Of a stretch of DNA of 64,000 bases, positions 35,243 through 44,577 are shown one piece after another. The notes under the pieces are model-generated. The model did not search any database, had not been told where the DNA came from, and saw only the letters and a list, made by a program, of their open reading frames with translations. Both the position numbers and the translations under genes were made by a program. The stretch is from Candidatus Melainabacteria bacterium (GTDB taxonomy: Bacteria; Cyanobacteriota; Vampirovibrionia; 2-02-FULL-35-15), in the NCBI GenBank assembly GCA_023250155.1, contig JAHFBG010000007.1:93219-157218 (forward strand). Reading direction: 5' to 3'. How positions within the stretch are numbered: the first letter of the stretch is position 1; each line of letters opens with the position of its first letter.

Positions 35243-37544
35243 GTCGTCTTCTCAGTTCAATTCTTTTTCTTATATCTTTAAGCTCTTCTCTTTTTTTATC
35301 GATTTTATCTTCTTGTTTTTTTTCTGGGGCTTCTATATTCACATCTTGCTTGCTTCTTGTTTCTTGCTTCTTGTCTCTTGTTTCTTCCTTCTGTTCTTTG
35401 TTCTCTGTCTCTGTAGCTTCTTGCTTACTTTCTATTTTTTTCTTGTTCTCAATAATCTCACTTTGTCCTTCTTCTACAAGTTCTGCCTTATTATCACTTT
35501 CTTCTACAGCTTCTAAGCCATCCTCTATAAATCTATTTTTGTTATATAAAAAAGAACCATGAAATAATCTTAGAAAAGGTTTAAATTTTCTAGCTCCAAC
35601 AGGTACAGGAGCAAATTCCTTTGGTTCAGTGCCAGGGAAAAAGCGTTTCTTTGCAGGATTGACAGTGTATGGGGTGGCTAGTAAGCCAGTTAGCGGATCG
35701 ATTAATAACTCTTTAATTCTAGGTTCTGGTAAAAAACTGCCTGGTAGAATATCTTTTCCTGCATAGTATTCTCGCATAAATTTTTTCCAAACCTTTGCTA
35801 CAATGGCACCACCCGTAACTCCTTTTCCATGAATAGGTTTATTGTGATCATTGCCACCCCATATAGCCACTGAAAAATCAGGTGTAAATCCAATAAACCA
35901 AACATCACGAGATTTGTCAGAGGTCCCTGTTTTCCCTGCTGTTGGTCTATCATCAAGTCTTGCAAGTGTACCCGTTCCTCTTTTTACAACATCCTGCAAT
36001 ATACTTACAAGTGTTGCAGTAGCATAATCAGAAGCAGCCCTTTGAGGGACAGGATTATTTTTTTCAACTATTCTCTTTTTAGGATCCTCTATTCTTCTTA
36101 TTAAGATTGGTTTTATATAGATTCCACCTCTTGAGAAGGTTGCATAGCTAGCAGCAGCTTCAAAAGGAGTTAATGCACAGCTACCAAGTGCTAAAGATAG
36201 ATTGGGTTCTAGCTTGCTCTCAATTCCACAAGCTTTTGCAATTTCAATCACTTTTTCTATTCCAACTTGTTTAGCAACTTTTACTGCAGGTATATTTCTT
36301 GAAAAGGTTAAAGCCTCTCTAATGGTAGTATTTCCCCAGTATTTTCCATCAAAGTTCTTAGGAGCCCAAATCATATCAATTCCGTCTTCGTATTCTATCT
36401 TTGCATCTTTTATCTTAGTGTCAGGATCTACTACACCTTGCTCAAAAGCGCTTAAGTAAACAAAAGGCTTAAAAGCTGAACCAATTGTGTGTGGGTTTGT
36501 AGCTCTATTCCATTGATGTTTCCAAAAATCTCCTACCCCACCAACTAATGCTCTTACTTGAGCTGTTTTAACATCAATAGCTACAAGTCCATATTGTGTT
36601 ATTCCAAAAGGAGCATTTTTGATTTCTTCATTTAAAACTCTTTCTGCGAGGGTTTGAGCTTCAGGATCTAGTCCTGTGTAAACTTTATATCCCTTTTCTT
36701 TTAATTGAGTTACATTGAATCTTTTTTTTAGCTCTTCTAACACATAAGAAAAATAATATGGATACAATTCAAATTGACTGGGAGCAGAATTAAATCTTAG
36801 TTTTTCACCTATTGCTGATTTATATTGCTTTTGAGTAATATATCCAAAATCAAACATCTTTCGTAGAACTAGTTTTCTTCTTTCTTCTGCAAATTTTCTA
36901 TCTTTTGAAAGTTGACTTGGTGCTTTTAAGAGACCAGCTAAATAGGCAGCTTCTCCAAGAGTAAGATTTGATGAGCTTTTATTAAAATATCTTTGAGCAG
37001 CTCTTTGAATTCCAAATGCTCTATTCCCCCAAAACACTTGATTTAAATAAAGTTCAAGAATTTTATCTTTGTTGACTTTATGTTCAAGTTCAAGAGCAAG
37101 TAGTAGCTCTTTAAATTTTCTTGTAAATGTTCTTCCCCTTTCTGTTTCAGGGATTAAAAGATTTTTTACAAGTTGCTGGGTAATGGTACTTCCACCCTCA
37201 ACAATTCTTCCAGCCTGTAGGTTTACAAAAAAGGCTCTGAATATTGCACCGAAATCTATTCCAATATGCTCATAAAAACTTTTATCTTCAATTGCAAGTA
37301 CAGCTCTTTTTAGGTTAGATGATATTTCACTTAAAGGAACTACTTGTCTATCTTCTGAGCCTTGTAAAAAACCTACAAAATTATCTCTATAATCATAGAT
37401 TTCAATAGAGCTTATAGGTTCATAGCTTGTAATATCGCTAACATCAGGAAGTCCTAAATAGCCAATGATTCTAGGCAATGCTAAGTAAGTGCCCAGAACA
37501 ATTCCTAGAAGGAAGACTACTAACAGTAAAAACTTATTTGTCAT
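35235..37544 (-). CDS. Class A penicillin-binding protein 1A
   Basis: Bifunctional peptidoglycan synthase of 769 residues. It has a cytoplasmic/TM anchor (about 1-24), a glycosyltransferase domain (AIEDKSFYEHIGIDFGAIFRA, GGSTITQQLVKNLL), and a transpeptidase domain with GSAFKPFVYL (catalytic Ser), SRNIPAV and AGKTGTSDKSRD. The last 90 residues are Lys/Glu/Gln-rich and encoded by near-repeats of the caagaaacaagaag type, probably disordered. It is upstream of the RlmB gene and overlaps it by 8 bp. Confidence 0.95.
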   Translation of the reverse strand: MTNKFLLLVVFLLGIVLGTYLALPRIIGYLGLPDVSDITSYEPISSIEIYDYRDNFVGFLQGSEDRQVVPLSEISSNLKRAVLAIEDKSFYEHIGIDFGAIFRAFFVNLQAGRIVEGGSTITQQLVKNLLIPETERGRTFTRKFKELLLALELEHKVNKDKILELYLNQVFWGNRAFGIQRAAQRYFNKSSSNLTLGEAAYLAGLLKAPSQLSKDRKFAEERRKLVLRKMFDFGYITQKQYKSAIGEKLRFNSAPSQFELYPYYFSYVLEELKKRFNVTQLKEKGYKVYTGLDPEAQTLAERVLNEEIKNAPFGITQYGLVAIDVKTAQVRALVGGVGDFWKHQWNRATNPHTIGSAFKPFVYLSAFEQGVVDPDTKIKDAKIEYEDGIDMIWAPKNFDGKYWGNTTIREALTFSRNIPAVKVAKQVGIEKVIEIAKACGIESKLEPNLSLALGSCALTPFEAAASYATFSRGGIYIKPILIRRIEDPKKRIVEKNNPVPQRAASDYATATLVSILQDVVKRGTGTLARLDDRPTAGKTGTSDKSRDVWFIGFTPDFSVAIWGGNDHNKPIHGKGVTGGAIVAKVWKKFMREYYAGKDILPGSFLPEPRIKELLIDPLTGLLATPYTVNPAKKRFFPGTEPKEFAPVPVGARKFKPFLRLFHGSFLYNKNRFIEDGLEAVEESDNKAELVEEGQSEIIENKKKIESKQEATETENKEQKEETRDKKQETRSKQDVNIEAPEKKQEDKIDKKREELKDIRKRIELRRRHE
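35330..35425. repeat. Low-complexity cttcttg-type repeat in the PBP1A tail
   Basis: Degenerate words such as cttcttgtttcttgcttcttg run through the region that encodes the charged C-terminal tail of PBP1A. They resemble other word repeats in the window (3376-3420, 55875-55907). Confidence 0.5.
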
Positions 37545-37562
37545 AAATGATATGAAAAATAA

Positions 37563-37588
37563 AAAGCCGGTAAGTAACTACCGGCTTT
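37563..37588 (-). terminator. Terminator after the 156-residue gene
   Basis: AAAGCCGGTA (37563-37572) and TACCGGCTTT (37579-37588) form a 10-bp stem with a 6-nt loop; on the minus strand it is followed by a T-rich run. It ends the gene at 37615 and separates it from PBP1A. Confidence 0.85.
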
Positions 37589-37614
37589 AATTATAACTTT
37601 AGTTATAAACTAGA

Positions 37615-38085
37615 TTAGCTTGAAAATGCTTTTGAAGCACCATCAGCTGTCCATTCGATTGCATCAGGAATACCTTCTAGTGCAGAATGTAATGTTGCAT
37701 ATTCAAATGGTTTTTCCCAACCAGTAACAAACCCTTTTCCACCCCAAAGTAGTCCACCTACTAAAGAATGTACAGCAGCTCCTGGTGCAGCTCCAAATGT
37801 AATACCAGCTAATGTTTCACCAACACCATCTTCATCACCAAGTGCTCCAGCAACAGCTTTTGTTCCTTTTACAGCACCACGGACAAGACCTGTTGTAGCA
37901 CCTACTAGAATTCCAGTAGTGCTGCTTAGTGTTGCTCCAACAACTTTAAATGGTAAACCAATTGTCCATCCAAGAAGTGGCTCTGTTTTCTTACCACCTG
38001 AGCTTGCTTCATCAGCAAGTGCTACTGTTGGGGCAAGTGTTGCAACAACTATTGCAAGTGCAATTAATTTTGATTTTTTAAACAT
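37615..38085 (-). CDS. Exported 156-residue glycine-zipper protein
   Basis: Signal peptide ending PTVALA, then two Gly/Ala zippers (about residues 45-85 and 95-125, with VVGATLSSTTGILVGATTG) and an aromatic C-terminal helix. It resembles the zipper of the 321-residue protein at 14250, so both are probably membrane-embedded envelope proteins. An AAGGAGC ribosome-binding site precedes its ATG. No assigned function. Confidence 0.7.
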   Translation of the reverse strand: MFKKSKLIALAIVVATLAPTVALADEASSGGKKTEPLLGWTIGLPFKVVGATLSSTTGILVGATTGLVRGAVKGTKAVAGALGDEDGVGETLAGITFGAAPGAAVHSLVGGLLWGGKGFVTGWEKPFEYATLHSALEGIPDAIEWTADGASKAFSS

Positions 38086-38256
38086 TCTTTTTTTGCTCCT
38101 TATTATTATTACCGTCCCTAAGTTGTTTATTAAAGCAAGTAGATAATATCTTGAGAACTTAATATTGTATATTTTTTACAAAATGTATGGCATTACATAT
38201 TAGCGTATAGTGTATAACAAATAGTAAGACTGATTTTACATAGTAGTATAAATCTT

Positions 38257-39429
38257 ATGAGTTTTCTCTTATTATTTCTTACTACTATTATTTATTTTAA
38301 GCTCTATGTCCTTCTAAACACTATCTCCTCTACACTATATTCTAAATTCTCTGTTCTTCTAAACGCCATTCGCTATCTGCTATGTTCTCTCCTTTGTATA
38401 TATTGCTTACAATTGCCAATATTTTCACAAACAATTTTAAAAGGAGGTGTTACTGCTGTAATTGAAAAAGGACAAAACCTTTCAGTAAGTTTTAACACCC
38501 CCATTAATTTTTATTTTAGTCAAACAGGAGACACTGTAACAGCAGAGATTAAAGAAGATATTATTCTTGAAGAAAATTTAATTATTTCAAAAGGTAGCTA
38601 TATTGAAGGAGTAATTACTAAGATTAATGAGCCTAGTAGTTTTGGAAGAGAAGGTTCTTTTGAAATTGAATTTAATAAAATTGTTACAGAAAACAATTTA
38701 TCAGTTCCAATAGTAGCTTCTACAAGTACTAACTCAAAGCCAAAATCAGAACAATTAGCAAGTATTGTTAGTTATGATGCGGCATTAATAGCTTATGGCA
38801 GTACTCATGGTTTAATAGCAGGTCTTCAATATGGCGGATTACCATTAGCCATTGCAAGTCATGGAATTAGTTTATTAGCAGGTACAGGACTAGGAACTGG
38901 TGCTGGAATAATAGGCTCTGTAAAGCGCAAAGGAAAGATTCCAACAATAGCACATGGCTTGACTACTACAGTTAAATTAAATAGTGATTTGTATATTTTG
39001 GGAGAATTAAACAGTCAAGGTATAAAGAAGCAAGAAAACAAAGAAGAGTTAGCTAAAGAAAATGAATATAAAGGATTTAGATTTTTTCCTGAAATTAAAA
39101 ACGATGAACTTAAATTTGTAATTAACTCAATTAAAAAAGAACATAGTAAAGAGCTTGGAGATTATATTATTTTAGAAATAAATATAAAAAATAATTCTCA
39201 AAGAAATATTAATCTATCTGACATAGTCTTACAAAATGAATTGACTGATGAAATATTGCATCCTGATATATTTTTATCTGGTAATGAGGTTTTAAAAACA
39301 GTTAAATCTTTTGAAGAGATAAATACAAATCTTTCATTTTTAGTTAAACATAATTCACTGCAGAAATGTTATTTAGCTTTAATTGATCCGTTAGACAGTA
39401 AAGAAATCGTGAAAATACCTTTGAAATAA
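38257..39429 (+). CDS. Exported 390-residue protein with zipper and beta-rich domains
   Basis: The N terminus is long and hydrophobic (MSFLLLFLTTIIYF...), ending LQLPIFSQ as a signal or anchor; its coding DNA is unusual, made of ctaaac/ctatt words. Residues 60-170 form a beta-rich domain with VTAEIKEDIILEEN and ISKGSYIEGVITKI, like a domain that holds lipoprotein or conjugation components (TrbI/VirB10-type barrels have a similar ISKGS turn, but this is only a resemblance). A zipper (residues 190-225, GLIAGLQYGGLPLAIASHG) and a charged C-terminal domain follow. No SD was seen; the start is uncertain. Confidence 0.6.
   Translation: MSFLLLFLTTIIYFKLYVLLNTISSTLYSKFSVLLNAIRYLLCSLLCIYCLQLPIFSQTILKGGVTAVIEKGQNLSVSFNTPINFYFSQTGDTVTAEIKEDIILEENLIISKGSYIEGVITKINEPSSFGREGSFEIEFNKIVTENNLSVPIVASTSTNSKPKSEQLASIVSYDAALIAYGSTHGLIAGLQYGGLPLAIASHGISLLAGTGLGTGAGIIGSVKRKGKIPTIAHGLTTTVKLNSDLYILGELNSQGIKKQENKEELAKENEYKGFRFFPEIKNDELKFVINSIKKEHSKELGDYIILEINIKNNSQRNINLSDIVLQNELTDEILHPDIFLSGNEVLKTVKSFEEINTNLSFLVKHNSLQKCYLALIDPLDSKEIVKIPLK
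38275..38395. repeat. Low-complexity word repeat in the signal-coding region
   Basis: Degenerate words such as ccttctaaacactatctcc and ttctaaacgccattcgc cover the 5' end of the gene at 38257. They resemble the words at 15217-15250 read on the other strand. Confidence 0.45.
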
Positions 39430-39448
39430 ATTGTAGGTGGGTGTCGTG

Positions 39449-39454
39449 TATAAT
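39449..39454 (+). promoter_or_regulatory. -10 element before ilvE
   Basis: A perfect TATAAT, inside TGTATAATATCT, puts the RNA start near 39461. That is too close for the ATG at 39463 to have a leader, and favours the ATG at 39505 preceded by CGGAG. pyrB carries the same TGTATAATATCT. Confidence 0.55.
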
Positions 39455-39504
39455 ATCTAATTATGCAAAAACAAACAATTACAATAGATAAAACGGAGAA
39501 AAAA

Positions 39505-40461
39505 ATGACAGTAAAAGAAGGAACGGATTTAGATTCTATTGCATACTTTAATGAAAAGTTTGTTCTACTAAGAGATGCTCAAATAAATATAATGACCCAT
39601 GCTTTTCAGTATGGTACAGGAGTGTTTGAAGGTATTCGTGGTTACTGGAATGAAGAAGAAAAGCAAATGTACATCTTTCGAATGAAAGAACATTATGTAA
39701 GATTAAAAAATAGTTGTAAGCTTATAAGACTTGAATTAACTAAGTCTGTTGATGAGCTTTGTAATATAACTATTGAGTTAATGCAAAAAAATAAACCTAC
39801 TTGTGATATGTACATTAGACCAAATGTTTATAAAGCAGGAATAAATGTAGGACCTTCATTACTAAATAAAAATGGTAGTAATCCTACGGGCTTTTCACTG
39901 TGTACGATGCCCATGGGTGAGTATTTAGATCTTGAAAAAGGTCTTCATGTTTCAGTTTCAAGCTGGACCAGGGTAGAGGATAATGCAATTCCACCACGTG
40001 GAAAGATTCAAGGAAGCTATGTAAACACAGCACTTGCAAAAACAGATGCCATACTATCGGGCTTTGATGATACTATTGTTCTTTCTTCTTGTGGACATGT
40101 CTCAGAGGGAAGTGCTATGAATATTTTTATGGTACGTGATGGAAAGCTCATTACTACACCTGTTCATTCAAATATTCTTGAAGGTGTTACAAGAACTACA
40201 ATTATTGAGCTTGCAAAAAAAGAGTTTGATCTTGAGACAGAAGTAAGGCAAATAGACAGATCTGAATTATATGTTTGTGATGAGGTGTTTTTCTGTGGTA
40301 CAGGCGCTCAGGTTAGCCCAGCTACTATGATTGATCATAGACCTGTTGGAAATGGAAAAACAGGACCCATTAGCAAAAAACTACAAGAATTATATTTCAA
40401 TGTAGTACGCGGACGAAATCATTGCTATAAAGAGTGGTGTATGCCTGTTTTTAAGAATTAA
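39505..40461 (+). CDS. ilvE: Branched-chain amino acid aminotransferase
   Basis: A class IV PLP aminotransferase of 318 residues from the ATG at 39505 (CGGAG upstream). Conserved segments are QYGTGVFEGIRGYWN, GSYVNTALAKTDAI with the PLP lysine, and SEGSAMNIFMVRDGKL. It makes the final step of Leu, Ile and Val synthesis. A second, more diverged class IV gene follows at 40538, and ilvD is close by at 42825, so this is a branched-chain amino acid neighbourhood. Confidence 0.93.
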   Translation: MTVKEGTDLDSIAYFNEKFVLLRDAQINIMTHAFQYGTGVFEGIRGYWNEEEKQMYIFRMKEHYVRLKNSCKLIRLELTKSVDELCNITIELMQKNKPTCDMYIRPNVYKAGINVGPSLLNKNGSNPTGFSLCTMPMGEYLDLEKGLHVSVSSWTRVEDNAIPPRGKIQGSYVNTALAKTDAILSGFDDTIVLSSCGHVSEGSAMNIFMVRDGKLITTPVHSNILEGVTRTTIIELAKKEFDLETEVRQIDRSELYVCDEVFFCGTGAQVSPATMIDHRPVGNGKTGPISKKLQELYFNVVRGRNHCYKEWCMPVFKN

Positions 40462-40482
40462 TCTTTTTTTAACTTTCTTTAC

Positions 40483-40508
40483 TTGATTAAGAAAACTAAA
40501 ATCTGTTA
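40483..40508 (+). promoter_or_regulatory. Promoter-like motif TTGATTAAGAAAA with TGTTA 21 nt downstream
   Basis: TTGATTAAGAAAA at 40483 and TGTTA at 40504, with AAGGAGG before the ATG at 40538. Spacing matches the site at 26956. Confidence 0.5.
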
Positions 40509-40537
40509 CCTTAAAAATAACTATTTAAGGAGGATTT

Positions 40538-41629
40538 ATGAGACCAAGTTTAATATCTACACCACTTTTGATTAGTAATTTAGACTTCTCATACTCAAGA
40601 AAACAAAAACATATTCTTGAAAGAGAGTTTAGAGATAAGGCATATCATCATATTGAACCACATCTGGATACAAGTAGTGGCAATGCTTCAGCCATTAAAC
40701 CGGAAAGACTAAAATTTAATCCTAATGCAATAGTGTATTTTGAAGGTGGGTGCAAACGTTATGGAGAAGCGAATTTAAGCATTGGTGCTGAAGCTGTACA
40801 ATATGGAAATCTTTGTTTTGAAGGAGTTATTGCATACTGGAATGAAGATCAAAAACAATTATATATTTTTAAAGCAGATGATCATTATAAAAGACTGGTG
40901 GACAGTGCTAAGTATTTAGATATTGAATTAGGTGAAACACAAGAAGACTTTAAAAATATAATAGTTAGTTTACTAAAACAAAACAATAGAAAATCACACA
41001 CATATATTAGACCATTTGCCTATAGAAGTGATGACATTATAGGATTTACAGCAAATGGTTCAACGGATTTTGGGGTTTATTTAATGCCCATAGATAGAGA
41101 TGTAAAAAGTATAAAAGGCTTAAATGTGTGTAAATCAAACCTTGTAAGAGCAAGTGCTGATGCAATGCCGCTTTGGTATAAAATAGGAGGACATTATTAT
41201 AGTTCTGCTCATGTAAAAAGAGATGCCCTTAAAAAGGGTTTTGATGATGCAATATTCTTCACTCATGAAGGAAATATTTCTGAAGCTACAGTGTCAAATG
41301 TTTTTATTGTAAATTCAAAAGATGAATTAATTACTCCACCTAAATCAGCAAATATCTTAATGGGAATTACAAGAGATACTATTTTACAGTTAGGGAAAGA
41401 GCTTGGGATTAATGCAAAAGAAGAACACATCCATGAGTCTGCATTTAAAGATGCTAAAGAAGTATTCTTTACTGGAACTTACGTAGGCATGGCACCAGTT
41501 GTAAGCTTTGAAGGAAAGCCTATTGGAAAGGGCTCAACAGGACCCGTGTTTAAAGAACTACATAAAAAATATTTTGATATTGTTTTGGGAAATACAGAGC
41601 ACAAAGAGTGGTTGACTCCTGTTTATTAA
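40538..41629 (+). CDS. Second class IV aminotransferase (BCAT-like)
   Basis: A 363-residue paralogue of ilvE, with a strong AAGGAGG site. It keeps the core: EAVQYGNLCFEGVIAYWN, YYSSAHVKRDALKKGFD with the PLP lysine, and HEGNISEATVSNVFIV. The N-terminal ~45 residues are extra. Both tails end in similar KEW-x-x-PV motifs, so they stem from a duplication. The substrate may differ (for instance aromatic amino acids, or D-amino acids); this is inference. Confidence 0.85.
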   Translation: MRPSLISTPLLISNLDFSYSRKQKHILEREFRDKAYHHIEPHLDTSSGNASAIKPERLKFNPNAIVYFEGGCKRYGEANLSIGAEAVQYGNLCFEGVIAYWNEDQKQLYIFKADDHYKRLVDSAKYLDIELGETQEDFKNIIVSLLKQNNRKSHTYIRPFAYRSDDIIGFTANGSTDFGVYLMPIDRDVKSIKGLNVCKSNLVRASADAMPLWYKIGGHYYSSAHVKRDALKKGFDDAIFFTHEGNISEATVSNVFIVNSKDELITPPKSANILMGITRDTILQLGKELGINAKEEHIHESAFKDAKEVFFTGTYVGMAPVVSFEGKPIGKGSTGPVFKELHKKYFDIVLGNTEHKEWLTPVY

Positions 41630-41808
41630 GAAGCTTTTTTCTTTGTACCATAGATCTTTTTGATTTCATCAAAGGTAATAGCTTTGGTCTTTATTTCACC
41701 ATTTAAGACTCTTCTATCATATTCGTCATCAGCTTTTCTATCACCCTTATTAATTAAATCCATCAATGCTCTTTTTGATAACTTTGTATAATCAATCTCT
41801 GAAACCAT
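41626..41808 (-). CDS. 60-residue hypothetical protein, second of an overlapping pair
   Basis: Begins MVSEIDYTKLSKRALMDLIN and ends KKKAS; charged, probably helical, no signal peptide. The upstream gene (41792..42004) overlaps its start by 17 bp, so the two are likely expressed together. The tiny overlapping pair looks like a toxin-antitoxin or regulator pair, but no family was recognised. It overlaps the 3' end of the convergent aminotransferase by 4 bp. Confidence 0.5.
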   Translation of the reverse strand: MVSEIDYTKLSKRALMDLINKGDRKADDEYDRRVLNGEIKTKAITFDEIKKIYGTKKKAS

Positions 41809-42004
41809 CGTCTTCAAGCCTCCCATCTGAATATATATGAAACATTCGTAAGTCAAAGTCACCTTTAGGTGGTTCAACTTTAACTTTGATTATATCACCA
41901 CTTATTCTAATCTCATGCCAGTACATTTTATCGTTTTTTAGCAAGGTCAGAAAACGATAAAGCCCAAACAACTGCTCTTCGCTTGGATAATATCTTTCTA
42001 TCAT
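41792..42004 (-). CDS. 70-residue hypothetical protein, first of an overlapping pair
   Basis: From the ATG at 42004 (MIERYYPSEEQLFGLY) to GRLEDDGFRD. It is a short globular protein with several aromatic residues (MYWHEIRIS) and no signal peptide. The longer TTG start at 42040 is less likely. It overlaps the next gene by 17 bp. No family recognised. Confidence 0.5.
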   Translation of the reverse strand: MIERYYPSEEQLFGLYRFLTLLKNDKMYWHEIRISGDIIKVKVEPPKGDFDLRMFHIYSDGRLEDDGFRD

Positions 42005-42040
42005 GTAGGTAAGACTAACAGTTACAATTGCTAAAAACAA

Positions 42041-42057
42041 TCAGGTAAAGTACCTGA
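42041..42057 (-). terminator. Terminator after the methyltransferase gene
   Basis: TCAGGTA (42041-42047) pairs with TACCTGA (42051-42057) around a 3-nt loop; on the minus strand it is followed by a run of T. Confidence 0.75.
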
Positions 42058-42077
42058 CTTGATTAAGAGAATTCGTT

Positions 42078-42737
42078 TTACTTCTTCCTAGCCCAGACTA
42101 ATCTACTTCCATAGCTATTTTTGTCAAATGATAAAATATCAAAATTTGAGAAGAGTTCTTTTAATTCTTGATCAGTATAGTTTCTAAGCATCATTCCTTG
42201 GCGCATTAGATCTGTGTAAACATGTGTAGAATCTGGGAGCTCGAAGTATTCACCTTTCCCAGTTCCTACAGCATCAAAACACCCAAAGAAAAATCCTTTA
42301 TCAACTAACATCTTGTGGATTTTATCAAATAAAACTTTTGCTTGATCTGATCTGAAGTGCTCCAATACTGAATTGCAGACTATGGCATCAAATGAGCTAT
42401 CTGCAAAAGAAAGATTTAAAAGATCATCAGCTACAAGTGTTACATTGGCATTGTCTTCTTGTGCCCATGTTTTTCCAAGCTCAATAGCAGGTCCTGCAAT
42501 ATCTACTCCTGTTATATCAAAGCCATACTTTGACATGAATATTGATAACCATCCTGAGCCACATCCTAAATCTAATACTTTTTTAACCTGGTATTTTTTT
42601 AACTTGCGTGTAATTTCGTGGATATATGGTAATTTAGGTAATTCTTTATGTGGCTTTGTTACTCTTTTCCAAGCCTCATCCCAAAACTTTAAGTTTCCTT
42701 CATAAATTTTATCGATGTCTTGTTGAGTAGTTGACAT
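42078..42737 (-). CDS. SAM-dependent methyltransferase
   Basis: A 219-residue class I methyltransferase. Motif I is VKKVLDLGCGSGWLSIFMSK (near residue 53), with VDIAGPA and DSSFDAIVCNSVLEHF for motifs II and IV. The substrate is unknown (small molecule or lipid). It is divergent from ilvD. Confidence 0.88.
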   Translation of the reverse strand: MSTTQQDIDKIYEGNLKFWDEAWKRVTKPHKELPKLPYIHEITRKLKKYQVKKVLDLGCGSGWLSIFMSKYGFDITGVDIAGPAIELGKTWAQEDNANVTLVADDLLNLSFADSSFDAIVCNSVLEHFRSDQAKVLFDKIHKMLVDKGFFFGCFDAVGTGKGEYFELPDSTHVYTDLMRQGMMLRNYTDQELKELFSNFDILSFDKNSYGSRLVWARKK

Positions 42738-42824
42738 TGTTTTAATCAGTTATAATTTAGCACATAGCTTAAAAGTTGCAAAGTTGCAGGATTACAAAGC
42801 TCATGAATTGAAAAGGGGCAAGCA

Positions 42825-44540
42825 ATGTCAAACTCTAATTTAAAACATACAAGTAAAACAGTTACAGAAGGACATGAAAGAGCGCCACATAGAGCGTTTC
42901 TACGTGCAATGGGGCTCAATGACAAGGACATAAATCAGCCATTTATTGGTGTGGCAAGTACCTGGAATGAAGCTACTCCTTGTAATATAACCCTTCACGA
43001 TCAGGCTTGTGCTATTAAAAAATCAATAGCCTCAAATGGTGGTACACCCAGAGAATTTGTGACTATTTCTGTAAGTGATGGAATTGCAATGGGCCATGAA
43101 GGAATGAAAGCATCACTTATTAGTCGTGAAATTATTTCTGATTCTGTTGAACTTATGATGAGAGCTCATTGCTATGATGCATGGGTAGGAATTGCTGGAT
43201 GTGATAAAAGTCTTCCTGGAATGATGATGGCAATGGCAAGACTAAACCTACCTTCTATTTTTCTTTATGGTGGAACAATAATGCCAGGAAAATACAAAGG
43301 AAGAGATTTAACTATAGTAGATGTTTATGAAGCAGTTGGTGAGCATAGTGTAGGAAAAATATCTGATCAAGAGTTGCATGATATAGAGTGTAGTGCTTGT
43401 CCTGGAGCTGGTTCTTGCGGAGGACAATTCACTGCTAATACAATGGCATGTGTAGCAGAGGCTATTGGTATGGCACTCCCAGGCAGCAGTTCATATCCTG
43501 CAGAAGATAAAGAAAGAGAAATAGTTCATAAACTAATTGGTGAAAAAATTCTTTATCTCCTAAAAGAAGGTATAAGACCACGTGACATAATGACTAAAAA
43601 GGCTTTTGAAAATGCAGCTCGTATTGTAGCTGCTACAGGTGGATCTACAAATGCAGTTTTACATCTTCCTGCTATGGCATATGAAGCAGGGATCAAGTTT
43701 ACACTTGAAGACCTGGATAAAATTTTCCAAGAAACCCCATATTTTGTGGATTTAAAACCAGGTGGAAAGTATGTAGCATATGATGTGCATAGAGTAGGTG
43801 GTATACCAGTTATACTAAAACAATTGCTTGATGTAGGACTGCTTCATGGGGATTGTCTTACAGTGACAGGAAAGACACACTTAGAAAATCTAAAAGAAGT
43901 AAAATTATTATTAGACCAAGATGTTATCCTACCAGCTTCAAAACCATTGAGTAAAACCGGAGGGGTGAAAATTCTAAAAGGAAATCTTGCTCCTGATGGG
44001 GCTGTAATAAAAGTAGCAGGTTTGAAAAAGTTAACCCACAAAGGACCAGCAAAAATATTTAACAGTGAACAAGCTTGTTTTGAAGCAATAATAAATAAAG
44101 AAATTAAAGCAAAAGACGTGGTGGTAATTCGATATGAAGGACCGAAGGGTGGTCCAGGCATGCGTGAAATGCTTTCTGTTACTGCAGCACTTTATGGACA
44201 AGGGCTTGGTACTGAATGTGCTCTTATTACTGATGGTAGATTTAGTGGTGGTACAAGAGGACTAATGATAGGACATGTAGCTCCTGAAGCTTATGTAGGT
44301 GGACCAATTGCACTTATAGAGAATGGAGATGTCATTGAAATCAATGCTGAACAAGGACTTATTCATGTAGAGCTTAGTGAGCAAGAGCTTAAACAAAGAA
44401 AAAACAAATGGCAAAGCCCTAAGCCAAACTATGATTCTGGAGTTTTAGCAAAATATGCCAAGCTAGTTGGAAGTGCAAAAGATGGAGCAATTACAAATTA
44501 TTCTCTTGTAGAAAATAAAGAAATTATAAAAGTTGGTTAA
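42825..44540 (+). CDS. ilvD: Dihydroxy-acid dehydratase
   Basis: A 571-residue iron-sulfur enzyme that dehydrates dihydroxy acids to the 2-oxo precursors of Ile and Val. The cluster cysteines appear in [16 protein letters not shown] and [18 protein letters not shown]. AKGGxxG-like C-terminal segments ([23 protein letters not shown]) are present. It lies near two BCAT-like genes but reads as its own unit. A palindrome follows 37 bp after the stop. Confidence 0.96.
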   Translation: MSNSNLKHTSKTVTEGHERAPHRAFLRAMGLNDKDINQPFIGVASTWNEATPCNITLHDQACAIKKSIASNGGTPREFVTISVSDGIAMGHEGMKASLISREIISDSVELMMRAHCYDAWVGIAGCDKSLPGMMMAMARLNLPSIFLYGGTIMPGKYKGRDLTIVDVYEAVGEHSVGKISDQELHDIECSACPGAGSCGGQFTANTMACVAEAIGMALPGSSSYPAEDKEREIVHKLIGEKILYLLKEGIRPRDIMTKKAFENAARIVAATGGSTNAVLHLPAMAYEAGIKFTLEDLDKIFQETPYFVDLKPGGKYVAYDVHRVGGIPVILKQLLDVGLLHGDCLTVTGKTHLENLKEVKLLLDQDVILPASKPLSKTGGVKILKGNLAPDGAVIKVAGLKKLTHKGPAKIFNSEQACFEAIINKEIKAKDVVVIRYEGPKGGPGMREMLSVTAALYGQGLGTECALITDGRFSGGTRGLMIGHVAPEAYVGGPIALIENGDVIEINAEQGLIHVELSEQELKQRKNKWQSPKPNYDSGVLAKYAKLVGSAKDGAITNYSLVENKEIIKVG

Positions 44541-44577
44541 GGTCTTTAACCAATGATGTAAAAAAATATTTCGTTGT

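Noticed and set aside
35218..35562. Plus-strand frames opposite the PBP1A tail
   Set aside because: Pure Ser/Leu/Cys/Phe composition from the antisense of a Lys/Glu repeat.
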